Positions 55,610 to 64,000 of a DNA stretch of 64,000 bases are shown here, in pieces. A model generated the notes under the pieces. The model ran no database searches. It was not told the DNA's origin and saw nothing but the letters and a program-made list of their open reading frames with translations. The position numbers and the translations under genes are program-made. The stretch is taken from the NCBI GenBank assembly GCA_003584625.1, contig AP017647.1, positions 916,603 to 980,602 on the forward strand, written 5' to 3'. The DNA comes from Methanothermobacter sp. MT-2 (GTDB lineage: Archaea; Methanobacteriota; Methanobacteria; Methanobacteriales; DSM-23052). Position 1 is the stretch's first letter; each line of letters opens with the position of its first letter.

Positions 55610-56660
55610 AAGAGAAATAGCACTAGAAAAACTCAAAAGTCTAGGTGAGATGATAATAGAGGATGTTGCACAGGGCAAAGTGCCAATGATAAAAGTACCC
55701 TCAAGGAGCACATCCAATATCATATATGATGATAAAAAGCGCCACTATATCCTCGGCGATAAATATGGTATAAGATCCATGGGGAATGTTAAACAGATAA
55801 AAAAGATAGCCCAAATGTTATACATAGCCAACTTCTGCAAAGATCTTGTCAAGAGAAACAAAACAGCAACCCTAAGGGAACTATATTATGTGTCAGAAGG
55901 TTGGGATGTTGACTTCACAGACCAGCAAGAATCCAATATCATAGGAGAAGACCTTGAAGTCACCCTGGGAATGACCAGAGAAGACCTCGGATTACTACCA
56001 GAAGAAGATGGAGCAGCAGTATACGGCGAATTAACAGTCAGAGAAGGTGACATCGAAATAAATGCTTTAAAGGCTGGTAAATCAGGTTACACCATACCAC
56101 CAACCATTGATGAGGTGGAATTCGTCGACCATGACGTTGAAAGGGTTATAGCAGTCGAAACCATGGGTATGTACCATCGTCTAGTCCAAGAGAAAGCCTA
56201 TAAAAAATTTGATTCCCTCATCGTGGGATTGAAGGGCCAAGCAGCAAGGGCGACAAGAAGATTCCTTAAAAGGGTTAATGAGGAACTAAACCTTCCAATC
56301 TACATTTGCAACGACGGAGACCCCTGGGGATTCCACATAGCAATGGTTATAATATCAGGGAGCGCTAAACTAGCCCATGTAAACCATGAATTAGCCACTC
56401 CGGACGCCAGATTCCTCGGAGTGACCGCAACAGACATAATAAATTATGATCTTCCCACAGACCCCCTAAAGGATATTGACGTTCTAAGACTCAAAGAACT
56501 CCTACGCGACCCCCGCTACAAAGAAGATTTCTGGAAAATAGAAATCAAAAAAATGTTAAAGATAGGTAAAAAGGCCGAACAACAATCATTCTCCAAATAT
56601 GGTCTCGAATATGTTGTCGACACTTACCTGCCGGAAAAATTGGATGAAATAGAAGCCTAA
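55599..56660 (+). CDS. top6A: DNA topoisomerase VI subunit A (Spo11 homologue)
   Basis: A 353-residue DNA-cleaving subunit. The catalytic Tyr is in [12 protein letters not shown] (tandem Tyr at about 96-97), and the Toprim metal-binding acidic residues are in [12 protein letters not shown] and [10 protein letters not shown] (the DxD motif, about 240). AGGTGAACCAG precedes the ATG at 55599. A second ATG directly follows. It overlaps top6B by 11 bases, so the two are co-translated. It is the ancestor-type of meiotic Spo11. Confidence 0.95.
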   Translation: MMNRREIALEKLKSLGEMIIEDVAQGKVPMIKVPSRSTSNIIYDDKKRHYILGDKYGIRSMGNVKQIKKIAQMLYIANFCKDLVKRNKTATLRELYYVSEGWDVDFTDQQESNIIGEDLEVTLGMTREDLGLLPEEDGAAVYGELTVREGDIEINALKAGKSGYTIPPTIDEVEFVDHDVERVIAVETMGMYHRLVQEKAYKKFDSLIVGLKGQAARATRRFLKRVNEELNLPIYICNDGDPWGFHIAMVIISGSAKLAHVNHELATPDARFLGVTATDIINYDLPTDPLKDIDVLRLKELLRDPRYKEDFWKIEIKKMLKIGKKAEQQSFSKYGLEYVVDTYLPEKLDEIEA

Positions 56661-56975
56661 ATTGAACCACACCCCCCCAAACATACAATGGGGGGGTTTC
56701 CTATCATTTCCCCCAAGGATTGAAATTTCTAGGAGCTTCGCGGCTCTCCCCAATTGCTTTTTCTGCATAAAGGAGTAAAATATGTGTATTGAAGCATTGG
56801 CAGCTTGAAATTATTAATTTAAATCGTACCCCCCAAGTTTCAAGAAGAGCGTCTTAGAAGCAAGATAAATAATTTACCCTTCAGAATCAAAAATAAAATC
56901 TTATATTAAATCAAGAACAGACATACCATCACACCACCCTAGGATGATATTGGGGGGGTTATGGGAGGCTATATA
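56661..56975 (+). other. Intergenic region with hairpin terminator (topVI) and leader of gap
   Basis: A 315-base gap. A seven-pair C/G hairpin (56672-56678 with 56690-56696, loop of 11) followed by TTTCC is a likely terminator or 3'-end stabiliser of top6BA. A short GGAGC...GCTC hairpin lies near 56730. TTATATTAAAT (about 56901-56911) is a candidate TATA box for gap, leaving a leader with a G-run (GGGGGGG at 56952-56958) and the GGGAGG ribosome binding site. No ORF or RNA gene recognised. Confidence 0.5.
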
Positions 56976-57989
56976 ATGGTATCTGTAGCTATAAACGGAT
57001 ATGGGACTATAGGTAAAAGAGTGGCGGATGCAGTGTCCGCCCAGAAGGATATGAAGGTAGTGGGTGTGAGCAAGACAAAGCCAGACTTCGAGGCCAGAAT
57101 GGCCCTTGAGAAGGGATACGACCTCTACATAAGCATACCTGAAAGAGAAAAACTCTTCAAAGAAGCAGGTTTTGAAATCAGCGGCACAGTCGAGGACATG
57201 ATAGAAGAAGCAGACATAATAGTAGATGCAACCCCTGAGGGTATAGGAGCCAAAAACCTTAAAACATACAAGGAAAAGGGTATAAAAGCAATATTCCAGG
57301 GAGGGGAAAAACACGAAGATATTGGCCTATCATTTAATTCATTCGCGAACTATGATGATTCACTCGGCGCAGACTATACAAGGGTAGTATCATGCAACAC
57401 CACAGGCCTCTGCCGTACACTTAAAATTGTAGATGATCTCTGCGGCATAAAAAAGGTCAGGGCAGTTATGGTGAGAAGAGCAGCAGACCCAGTCCAAGTA
57501 AAAAAGGGTCCTATTAATGCAATTGTACCAAATCCACCAACAGTACCATCACACCACGGCCCAGACCTCAAAACAGTTATGTACAATATAAACATTAATA
57601 CCGTGGCTTTACTAGTCCCAACAACCTTAATGCATCAACACAATATCATGGTGGAACTCGAAGACCCTGTAGATGTGGATGAAATAAAAGAAGAAATCGA
57701 CAAAACATCTAGGATCATGCTTGTAAAAGCGAGTGAGGGCCTCGGATCCACAGCAGAGATAATGGAATATGCAAGGGAGTTAGGCCGTCCACGTAACGAC
57801 TTATATGAGATAGCTGTATGGGATGAATCATTGAACATAGTGGATGGTGAATTATATTATATGCAAGCCGTGCATCAGGAGGCTGATGCAGTCCCAGAGA
57901 GTGTGGATGCGATAAGAGCCCTCCTAGAACTGGAAGAAGATAATGAAAAGTCTATAGAGAAGACTAATAAGGCTATGGGGATACTCTAA
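56976..57989 (+). CDS. gap: Glyceraldehyde-3-phosphate dehydrogenase (archaeal type II)
   Basis: A 337-residue archaeal GAPDH working chiefly in gluconeogenesis in methanogens. Nucleotide-binding motif [15 protein letters not shown] (residues 6-20), catalytic Cys in SCNTTGLCR (C140), and the conserved His in [10 protein letters not shown] (about 190-195). The ATG at 56976 follows GGGAGGCTATATA; an ATG five codons upstream precedes the ribosome binding site. It ends 16 bases before the TIM-barrel gene. Confidence 0.96.
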   Translation: MVSVAINGYGTIGKRVADAVSAQKDMKVVGVSKTKPDFEARMALEKGYDLYISIPEREKLFKEAGFEISGTVEDMIEEADIIVDATPEGIGAKNLKTYKEKGIKAIFQGGEKHEDIGLSFNSFANYDDSLGADYTRVVSCNTTGLCRTLKIVDDLCGIKKVRAVMVRRAADPVQVKKGPINAIVPNPPTVPSHHGPDLKTVMYNININTVALLVPTTLMHQHNIMVELEDPVDVDEIKEEIDKTSRIMLVKASEGLGSTAEIMEYARELGRPRNDLYEIAVWDESLNIVDGELYYMQAVHQEADAVPESVDAIRALLELEEDNEKSIEKTNKAMGIL

Positions 57990-58005
57990 GGATCATGATG
58001 ATAAT

Positions 58006-58845
58006 ATGCGGATAAGGTTGGGTCCAGCAGGCAAACCAGTTAATTATAGGGGAGATTCGGGTAAAGTTTGCAGTTATATACGGGCAATGGGCCTTGATGC
58101 CTATGAGTATCAGGCCACTTATGGTGTTAGGGTAAGTGAAAGTATCGCCGGGAGAATCAGAGAAGATTCTGATAGAAATGATGTTATAGTGTCGCTTCAT
58201 GCACCTTATTATGTTAATCTTTCTTCTCCCAAGGATGATGTGCGTGAAAGATCCATTGAACGATTGGTTCAGGCAGTCCGGGCCGGGAACTGGATGGGAG
58301 CTTATAGGATAGTGTTCCATCCAGGATTCTATTCTGGTCAAAGCAGGGAAAAAGCCCTTAAAGTTTGTGAAGAGTCTATAGAGCAGCTTTTAGGAGAAAT
58401 TGAAACCTTGAGGATTGATAATTTTTGTTTAGCGCCTGAGACTACTGGTAGAAGGTCCCAGGTTGGGAGTTTGTCTGAGATCATTGAGATTTGCCAGTCA
58501 TTTGACAATTTCGAGCCAACAGTTGACTTCGCCCATATATATGCTCGGAGTGGTGGAAGTTTCAGAGAAGTTGAAGATTATATGAGAATACTTGACGCCC
58601 TAGAAGAGAACCTGGATATTGAGTATTTGCACTGTCACTACACTAGGATAGAATATACAGATAAGGGGGAGAAAAAGCATCATAGCCTAGATGAGAAGGG
58701 TTACGGGCCGCCGTTAAAACCCATACTTTATAGTCTCATTGAGAGGGGCTGGGATTATACTATAATATGTGAAACGCCCCACAGAGATCTTGATGCCCTC
58801 AAGATTAGGGAGATTTTAACCAGCTTATTGGATGGGAAAATATAA
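58006..58845 (+). CDS. AP-endonuclease/xylose-isomerase-like TIM-barrel protein
   Basis: A 279-residue protein of the sugar phosphate isomerase/endonuclease IV superfamily. Zinc-type ligands are plausible: SLHAPYYVNL (His about 66), VFHPGFY (His about 105), APETTGRR (Glu), TVDFAHIYAR (Asp/His) and YLHCHY/ICETPHRD near the end, the set that holds the trinuclear metal site in endonuclease IV. It may be a DNA repair AP endonuclease. Gene context with gap gives no more information. The start ATG has GGATCATGATGATAAT upstream, a weak site, suggesting coupling to gap. Confidence 0.8.
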   Translation: MRIRLGPAGKPVNYRGDSGKVCSYIRAMGLDAYEYQATYGVRVSESIAGRIREDSDRNDVIVSLHAPYYVNLSSPKDDVRERSIERLVQAVRAGNWMGAYRIVFHPGFYSGQSREKALKVCEESIEQLLGEIETLRIDNFCLAPETTGRRSQVGSLSEIIEICQSFDNFEPTVDFAHIYARSGGSFREVEDYMRILDALEENLDIEYLHCHYTRIEYTDKGEKKHHSLDEKGYGPPLKPILYSLIERGWDYTIICETPHRDLDALKIREILTSLLDGKI

Positions 58846-58896
58846 TATATTAGTAGATCCTTTATCTATTATTAAAGAAAATTTATTCTTGGTGAT

Positions 58897-60021
58897 GTGG
58901 TGAAATTTAGTAATATCGTCCATGATTCACAGACAACAGACAAAAAAACCTCTACTAAGAGCGTGAAACCGGATAAAGAAGCGAAACTAGTGGTCTTACA
59001 ACCAATGGGATACCCTTTTGTTTGCAGTCTTATTGAAACGCCCAAGATAGAAGTGATAAACAAGGAACTTTTCGAATTATATGCAAGGGAGCAATGGGAG
59101 GGATTCATGGCAGCAGAAGGCTCATACTTGTTCGATCAGAGGATACTCCCAGATTATGCATTTAAGATTATAAGGGCCTATCCAGATAAGTCCAAGATTA
59201 CAAGGAACACATCCATACTATTAATCGAAACAAGAAACATTGAAGATTTCCATGAAGTTCAAAGCAACATTAGAATGGATGATGTTATAGGACAAGAACA
59301 TGCTAAGATGAAATGTAAAATTATAATGAAGTATCTTGAAGATCCTGAAAATTTCAATGAGTGGGCTCCAAGGAACGTATTATTCTATGGAACCCCCGGC
59401 ACTGGTAAAACAATGCTGGCAAAATCCCTAGCCAATGAATTAGACGTTCCATTATATCTTATAAAAGCAACAAGCCTTATAGGAGACCACGTAGGGGATG
59501 GTGCCCGTCAAATCCATGAATTGTATGATCTGGCGTCAAAGACGGCCCCATCAGTCATATTCATAGATGAAATAGATGCAATAGGATTGGACAGAAAGTA
59601 TCAGTCAATAAGGGGTGATGTGGCAGAGATAGTGAACTCCCTACTCACAGAAATGGATGGTATAAACGAAAACTATGGTGTGGTCACGATAGGAGCCACA
59701 AATAATCCATCATTACTCGACCATGCCCTCAGAAGCCGTTTTGAAGAAGAAATAGAGTTCACACTCCCCACAAAGGATGAAAGAAGAGAAATGATCCGAA
59801 AATACATAGATACAATGCCCCTAGAAGTGGATTACCCCATAGAAAAATTGGTGGAATTATCAAAGGGCATGTCAGGAAGAGATATAAAAGAGAAGATATT
59901 GAAAAATGCCCTTCATCAGGCCATAGCAGAGGACTCAGAGATCATAACAGCTAAACATATAGAAGATGTGATTAAGGGTAGCAAGAAACGGTCCAGAGAA
60001 CCAAAGCACATGTTCGCATAG
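58897..60021 (+). CDS. AAA family ATPase (archaeal, unfoldase-like)
   Basis: A 374-residue protein with an N-terminal variable domain (1-120) and one AAA module. Walker A GTPGTGKT (about residues 168-175), Walker [12 protein letters not shown], sensor 1 TIGATNNPS and arginine finger [11 protein letters not shown] are complete. It is related to AAA proteins of the Cdc48/proteasome-activating type, but with no coiled coil or OB domain seen, so its substrate is unknown. Two GTG codons are possible starts (58897 or 58900) directly after GGTGAT; spacing favours the second slightly. It is monocistronic and convergent with hemA. Confidence 0.85.
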   Translation: MVKFSNIVHDSQTTDKKTSTKSVKPDKEAKLVVLQPMGYPFVCSLIETPKIEVINKELFELYAREQWEGFMAAEGSYLFDQRILPDYAFKIIRAYPDKSKITRNTSILLIETRNIEDFHEVQSNIRMDDVIGQEHAKMKCKIIMKYLEDPENFNEWAPRNVLFYGTPGTGKTMLAKSLANELDVPLYLIKATSLIGDHVGDGARQIHELYDLASKTAPSVIFIDEIDAIGLDRKYQSIRGDVAEIVNSLLTEMDGINENYGVVTIGATNNPSLLDHALRSRFEEEIEFTLPTKDERREMIRKYIDTMPLEVDYPIEKLVELSKGMSGRDIKEKILKNALHQAIAEDSEIITAKHIEDVIKGSKKRSREPKHMFA

Positions 60022-60036
60022 AATATAAACAGTTTT

Positions 60037-61215
60037 TTAATTAAATAGTTTTTCACAGGCCTTTATAAGTTCTTCATCGTCTTCTTCGGCGGCTTTGCGC
60101 AGCTTTGATATTATATCATGGAATATTTTATTTACTATGGATCTTGTGAGATCATCTATTATCTTTTCTTTATCTTCTAACTCGCCTAACATTTGCATTG
60201 CCTTTTCTGTTTCTCTTATCCGGATTTCTTCCATGCTTTTACGTATTTGTGATATGAGCGGTTCTACCTTTTTATATTTAAGTGAGTTGACTAAAAGCTC
60301 CAGTTCTTTTTCTATGATCTGTTCTGCTTTTCTAGCTTCATTTTCGCGTTTCCTGCGATTTTTTTCCGCTATACCTCTTAGGTCGTCAATGTTGAACAAT
60401 CTTATCCCCAGTTCTCTGACTTTTTCTTCAATATCCCTTGGATTTGCTATATCTATCATTGTAACGGAATCCCGTCTTTCTATTGGTATGGCTTTTTCCA
60501 CTCTTTCTCTGGTAAGAATATAATGTGGGGCTGCTGTTGCACTTATCACAACATCCGCATCTGATAGTGCTTCGTCTAATCTGTCGAATTGGATTGCGTA
60601 TCCTCCAAGTTCCCTTGCAAGTCTAACCGCCCTATCATATGTTCTATTAGCGACTACAATGGCCTTTAATTGTTTTTCTGCGAGGGCTCTTGCAACTAGG
60701 GCGCCCATTTCTCCGGCTCCGATTACAAGGACTTTTTTACATTTCAGGTCTCCTTGCACTGATTCTGCGAGTTCAACTGCCGCAGAGCCTATTGAGACCG
60801 ATCCCTTGTTTATTTTGGTTTTGTTGCGGATTATTTGCCCTACATGCACTGCTTTGTTGAATATCATGTCGAGTGTTGGGCCACATAACCCTCTCTTTAA
60901 TGCTTCTAGTCTAGCATCTTTTATTTGGCCTAGTATTTGGTCTTCGCCTATTATCATTGATTCTAATCCTGATGCTAGTCTTAGGAGGTGTTTGAGTGCT
61001 TTTTTGTCTTCTTCGATGATGATGTTCGGATGGTTCATATCCTGAATCGGGTTTTTGAGTATGAGATAATGTTCTATTCTGTTGCATGTTTTGATGGGGA
61101 TGTGTTCTTGTATGTTGTCTTTTAGTTGTTTTAGGATTTCTTCGAGTGTTTTATCTGCTTTTTCTATCTTTTCGATGTCTGCTATTTTATGGTCGACTCT
61201 GATATTAAGTATCAG
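60037..61215 (-). CDS. hemA: Glutamyl-tRNA reductase HemA (non-AUG start, CTG proposed)
   Basis: GluTR reduces Glu-tRNA to glutamate semialdehyde, the first step to tetrapyrroles including F430. The first ATG in frame (61038) would yield 333 residues lacking the catalytic domain. Upstream the frame stays open to a TAA at 61216-61218 and encodes the family N-terminus: ILNIRVDHK, then the nucleophilic Cys in IKTCNRIE (C44) and FxLILKNP-like HYLILKNP. No ATG, GTG or TTG occurs in those 59 codons. The CTG right after the TAA gives M-ILNIRVDH, the expected start. GGGGGTATC lies upstream. Further motifs: SGLESMIIGEDQILGQI, NADP-binding VIGAGEMGALVARAL. The start is a proposal; the extension is certain. 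Confidence 0.85.
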   Translation of the reverse strand: MILNIRVDHKIADIEKIEKADKTLEEILKQLKDNIQEHIPIKTCNRIEHYLILKNPIQDMNHPNIIIEEDKKALKHLLRLASGLESMIIGEDQILGQIKDARLEALKRGLCGPTLDMIFNKAVHVGQIIRNKTKINKGSVSIGSAAVELAESVQGDLKCKKVLVIGAGEMGALVARALAEKQLKAIVVANRTYDRAVRLARELGGYAIQFDRLDEALSDADVVISATAAPHYILTRERVEKAIPIERRDSVTMIDIANPRDIEEKVRELGIRLFNIDDLRGIAEKNRRKRENEARKAEQIIEKELELLVNSLKYKKVEPLISQIRKSMEEIRIRETEKAMQMLGELEDKEKIIDDLTRSIVNKIFHDIISKLRKAAEEDDEELIKACEKLFN

Positions 61216-61840
61216 TTAGGATACCCCCACAGTCTAGTAGGGAGTCCACATATTTTTTAGCCCCCTCTAGGTTTCCATGTTTTAGATGGTCTTGGATTTT
61301 ATTATCTTTGCTTATTTTGTAGAGTATTTTGCGTCTTATCTTTTGATCAGGGATTGTTTTTTTAAGTTTGCGACGTGCATAATCTTGTAGTCTTATCTGG
61401 AGGATGTCCTGTTCTGTTATCACATCTTTTATTTTATCGCGTATGATGCGGGCCATTATAGGACTTTTACCCTTAGTTGATATGGATATATCCAGATCAT
61501 CTGTAGAAAAGGTGATTGGGACGATGAGATTTCCCTCTTGGGGTTTATCTGCCCTGTTTAAGAGTTTTCCGTATGCTAGTGATGCTGCTTTTTCATTTAG
61601 GTTAGGGTCTCCGCTTGCAGTTATTATGATGTCAGCCCATTTGATCCACTTTTCCATTTCATTTAATGGCCGGTATTTGATGCCTATGTCTTTGAGGCGT
61701 TTTTGTATGTTATCTCCGCAGATTGTTACTTTGGCTCCGCTTTCATGGAATCTTATAGCTCTTCTGGTTGCCACTTCCCCTGAACCTAATATGAAAACTT
61801 TTTTATCATCTAATTTAAGGAGTATTGGGGTCCATGGCAT
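61205..61840 (-). CDS. Precorrin-2 dehydrogenase/sirohydrochlorin-type enzyme (CysG N-term/Met8-like)
   Basis: A 211-residue bifunctional-type enzyme that oxidises precorrin-2 to sirohydrochlorin, the branch point to F430, cobamides and siroheme. The NAD-binding motif VFILGSGEVATRRAI is at residues 15-29, and IIITASGDPNLNEKAAS and the KSPIMARIIRDKI segment match Met8/CysG-B proteins. It overlaps hemA by 11 bases (hemA starts inside its final codons) and follows the marker 9 gene at 3 bases. Together with hemA it forms a tetrapyrrole operon. Confidence 0.9.
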   Translation of the reverse strand: MPWTPILLKLDDKKVFILGSGEVATRRAIRFHESGAKVTICGDNIQKRLKDIGIKYRPLNEMEKWIKWADIIITASGDPNLNEKAASLAYGKLLNRADKPQEGNLIVPITFSTDDLDISISTKGKSPIMARIIRDKIKDVITEQDILQIRLQDYARRKLKKTIPDQKIRRKILYKISKDNKIQDHLKHGNLEGAKKYVDSLLDCGGILTDT

Positions 61841-61843
61841 TTT

Positions 61844-62323
61844 TTATCCCTGTTCGAGGGTCTTCATCCTGAGTATTTTCATTGCTGTTCTAAGGTCGTT
61901 TTTGGCTTGTAAGAGGGCTTCTCGCGCCTCATCCATGGGGACGTTGAATGCTTCTGCAAGTACTTTGATGTCTTTTTTGTCGATTATTTCTGCTCTTCCA
62001 ACTAGTTTTTCGGCTAATTGTTTTTTGAGTTCCATGTATTCGTCGACTGTCATGTTGATTCTTTTCAAGACCATGTCTCTGAATGGGCAGGGTTTGGATG
62101 GTTTGCAGCACCATACTAGGGATCCGAAACAAGTGCCTTCACCTTCACCTAATCTTGTTTTTTTGGCGAATTCTTCTTTTATGTTCATGTATTCTTCTGG
62201 GGTTAAACCTGCATCTTCTAAGGCGTATAGTATTGGGCATGGTTTGATTGGTGGGCAGCAAAAAGCTAGTGCTCTTTTGTCTCCGCCTCTGCAAACGTGT
62301 GAAGGTGCATCGTCCCATCCCAC
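61844..62323 (-). CDS. Methanogenesis marker 9-type Cys-rich protein (GTG start)
   Basis: A 159-residue protein with two Cys-rich motifs. The first is at residues 10-30 ([24 protein letters not shown]) with Cys at about 11, 22, 23 and 29. The second is [19 protein letters not shown] (about 64-80). The duplicated CC-PP/KP-x-KPCP pattern is, from memory, the methanogenesis marker 9 domain, found only in methanogens, and could hold an iron-sulfur cluster. The C-terminal half is a helical regulator-like segment. The start is GTG (62323), preceded by AGGAGGACTACCA. It is downstream of atwA and directly upstream of the precorrin-2 dehydrogenase gene. Confidence 0.85.
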   Translation of the reverse strand: MGWDDAPSHVCRGGDKRALAFCCPPIKPCPILYALEDAGLTPEEYMNIKEEFAKKTRLGEGEGTCFGSLVWCCKPSKPCPFRDMVLKRINMTVDEYMELKKQLAEKLVGRAEIIDKKDIKVLAEAFNVPMDEAREALLQAKNDLRTAMKILRMKTLEQG

Positions 62324-62353
62324 TGGTAGTCCTCCTAGAAAAGTAAAAGTTTA

Positions 62354-63949
62354 TTATTCTTCTGTTAGCATTTTTTCTTTTTCGGGTGGTGTGAGTTCTG
62401 TGACTATTTCTCTTGGATCTCCTGTTTTGATTATTTTACCGGCTCTCATTAGGGATGCTCTGTCACATACGTCGAGTACAAAATCCATGTCGTGTGATAT
62501 TACGAGGAATGTCTGGTTTAATTCTTCTCTCGCCTTTATTATGGAATCTGCAACATGGACCCTTGTTATAGGATCCATGGTACCTGTAGGCTCGTCTAAG
62601 ATAACTATCTTAGGTTCTTTGATGAGTACTTGTGCTATGGCGACCCTGTGACGTTCCCCACCACTTAATTCATCTGGGAATTTTTCTAATAGGCTATTTG
62701 CATATGTTTCGTCGAATCCCACAGCCTTTAGGACGTATAGTGCTTTCATTTTAGCGAATTCAGCTGGTAGTTCCAAGCTTATGGCTTCTGTGAGGTTGCC
62801 TAGGACTGTTCTGTGGGGGTATAGGCTGTATTCTTGGTGTAGTATGCCAAGGTATGGTGTTACTCTTCCACGTCCCAAGGGCCCTTTTTCTGTCATGTCA
62901 ATCCAGTCATCTCCGAGTCTGACGCATACTTCTCCGCCGCTGGGTTCTGTTAAACCGAATAGTATTCTTGATAGGGTTGTTTTACCAGCTCCACTTAAGC
63001 CTACAACTCCGAATATTTCACCTTCATAGACTGTTAGGTCCACGCCATCAACTGCTTTTACAACCCCACGATCTATGGAATAATAGTGTTTTTTAACATT
63101 TCGCATGATTATTAGCGGTTCCGCAACCTCATACTCTTTTACTCTTTCCGGGACTGGTACTTGTTCCATGAATTTGGCCACTATATCCTCTGGGTCTCCT
63201 TCTTCTACTATTTCGCCTTTGTCGAGCCATATTAGGTGGTCTGAGAGATCTTTTATGACTTCTGGCCAGTGTGATGTTATGACCATTGTTATGCCTTTTT
63301 CTTTCACTCCTTCTATGAGTGCATCGTGTACGAGTTCTGCTGTTTTTGGGTCGAGTGTTCCTGTGGGTTCATCAGCTAGGAATATCATGGGGTCCTTTGC
63401 GAGTTGTCTTGCAAGCACAACCCTCTGTTTTTCGCCTCCGCTCAAGTCTCTGGCAACGTGGGTTACCCTGTGGGTCATCTGGGCCATTTCTAATAGTTCA
63501 AGGGCTTTGTACATTTTTTCTTCATAGTCGCCTTCTTGCATTGCCCTCATTACATTGTCGATTACGGTGTCGTCTTCGTATAATGCGAATGTTCTCTGGA
63601 GCATTATCGCGCTTCTTCTTCTGATTGCGTTGAATATTTCCTTGTCAGCGTTCCAGAAGTCGACATCCTTTAATTCTAGTGTGGCGCCACATTTGCATTT
63701 TTGGCCTTGATAGGATGGTGGTTCGACATGTAGACATTCTGGGCAGATTGCGATTGTGTATATGACTTTTCCTTTTTCTGGTTCGTAGTCTTTCATGCCA
63801 CGTAGCATGTTGATTAGTACTGATTTCCCAGCACCACTTCTACCTAGAATACCAAGCACTGTACCCTCTTCTATCTTTATATTAAGGTTCTTGATGGCGC
63901 TTATTCCCTTGAAGGTTTTCGTAACGTTTTCTAGTGTTATAAAAGCCAT
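62354..63949 (-). CDS. atwA: Methyl-coenzyme M reductase activation component A2 (AtwA)
   Basis: A 531-residue twin ABC ATPase that drives reductive activation of methyl-coenzyme M reductase by reducing the nickel of F430. Walker A loops are GRSGAGKS (36-43) and GLSGAGKT (about 315-322), with LSGGEKQ and LSGGERH signatures. A CxxC...CxC insert (C69, C72, C85, C87) between the first Walker A and signature, typical of AtwA, may bind zinc or a cluster. It heads the atwA-marker 9-precorrin-2 dehydrogenase-hemA gene run, linking tetrapyrrole synthesis to MCR activation. The 50 bases upstream to the window end contain no complete gene. Confidence 0.95.
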   Translation of the reverse strand: MAFITLENVTKTFKGISAIKNLNIKIEEGTVLGILGRSGAGKSVLINMLRGMKDYEPEKGKVIYTIAICPECLHVEPPSYQGQKCKCGATLELKDVDFWNADKEIFNAIRRRSAIMLQRTFALYEDDTVIDNVMRAMQEGDYEEKMYKALELLEMAQMTHRVTHVARDLSGGEKQRVVLARQLAKDPMIFLADEPTGTLDPKTAELVHDALIEGVKEKGITMVITSHWPEVIKDLSDHLIWLDKGEIVEEGDPEDIVAKFMEQVPVPERVKEYEVAEPLIIMRNVKKHYYSIDRGVVKAVDGVDLTVYEGEIFGVVGLSGAGKTTLSRILFGLTEPSGGEVCVRLGDDWIDMTEKGPLGRGRVTPYLGILHQEYSLYPHRTVLGNLTEAISLELPAEFAKMKALYVLKAVGFDETYANSLLEKFPDELSGGERHRVAIAQVLIKEPKIVILDEPTGTMDPITRVHVADSIIKAREELNQTFLVISHDMDFVLDVCDRASLMRAGKIIKTGDPREIVTELTPPEKEKMLTEE

Positions 63950-64000
63950 GGAATCACCCTCTTCTTATACGATTGGATGGGTAAGTATGATGGTTTAATT

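Noticed and set aside
61404-62651. Plus-strand open frame of 415 codons
   Set aside because: It runs antisense through the precorrin-2 dehydrogenase, marker 9 and atwA genes, all with clear motifs; it has no domain of its own.

Overview
The window comes from a hydrogenotrophic methanogen of the Methanobacteriales, most likely a lower-GC relative of Methanothermobacter. This rests on gene content: AtwA (component A2 of methyl-coenzyme M reductase activation), a methanogenesis-marker-9 type Cys protein, YcaO/TfuA for McrA thioamidation, CofA-like lactaldehyde dehydrogenase, archaeal PEP carboxylase, TiaS, topoisomerase VI, archaeal Thg1 and a complete A-type ATP synthase operon. Gene order also resembles what I remember of the M. 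thermautotrophicus chromosome (ppcA, aha operon, serA, thg1, carAB, P-type ATPase, cobK, moeA, aIF1A, rio1, top6, gap, hemA, atwA). Start codons are mostly chosen from GGTGA/GGAGG-type ribosome binding sites.

Layout. 1-1.2 kb: the edge of a membrane-anchored zinc-ribbon/Ig-like protein and a short, possibly degenerate ORF, both on the minus strand. 1.3-5.2 kb: a tight plus-strand operon of four carboxylic-acid enzymes (PrpD-like dehydratase, TIM-barrel protein, class I fumarase-like protein, citryl-CoA-lyase-sized citrate synthase homologue) whose joint pathway is not obvious. 5.3-14.5 kb: the A-type ATP synthase operon H-I-K-E-C-F-A-B-D plus a DUF22 protein. 14.6-16.7 kb: small conserved proteins and an ATP-grasp enzyme. 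16.7-17.3 kb: two tRNA-Gln genes (anticodons TTG and CTG) and a TnpB-like relic. 17.4-25.9 kb: ppcA, tiaS, an HTH regulator, serA, a JAMM protein, thg1, nadX and a PRC-barrel protein.

26.2-33.4 kb is mainly minus-strand: class II photolyase, radical SAM protein, cofA-like dehydrogenase, a class III signal peptide protein with a TadC-like platform protein, and an Xaa-Pro peptidase. 33.7-39.4 kb is plus-strand: Fe-type alcohol dehydrogenase overlapping a histidine kinase, an S2P-like protease, then YcaO-TfuA-LarE in overlapping reading frames. 39.4-47.1 kb is minus-strand: CBS, USP, amidohydrolase, carB, carA, GNAT. 47.1-60 kb is mostly plus-strand: UPF0146, P-type ATPase, cobK (against convergent moeA), aIF1A-rio1-KH, topVI B and A, gap, an AP-endonuclease-like TIM barrel, and an AAA ATPase. 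60-64 kb is minus-strand: atwA, marker 9, precorrin-2 dehydrogenase, hemA.

How genes work together. Three loci converge on methyl-coenzyme M reductase: YcaO-TfuA-LarE (thioglycine and its sulfur), hemA plus precorrin-2 dehydrogenase (tetrapyrrole precursors of F430), and atwA plus marker 9 (activation). Energy conservation is represented by the ATP synthase. No intact transposase, CRISPR array or prophage was seen. The intergenic gaps hold three decayed fragments that translate to TnpB-like C-termini followed by a conserved terminal hairpin, i.e. the part of IS200/IS605 elements that encodes the omega RNA. Other points of interest are an apparent non-AUG start for glutamyl-tRNA reductase, a hairpin covering the ahaD ribosome binding site, near-identical duplicated halves in the proteolipid gene, interlocking divergent ribosome binding sites between tiaS and an HTH regulator, and two mutually exclusive G/C stems in a 390-base gap.
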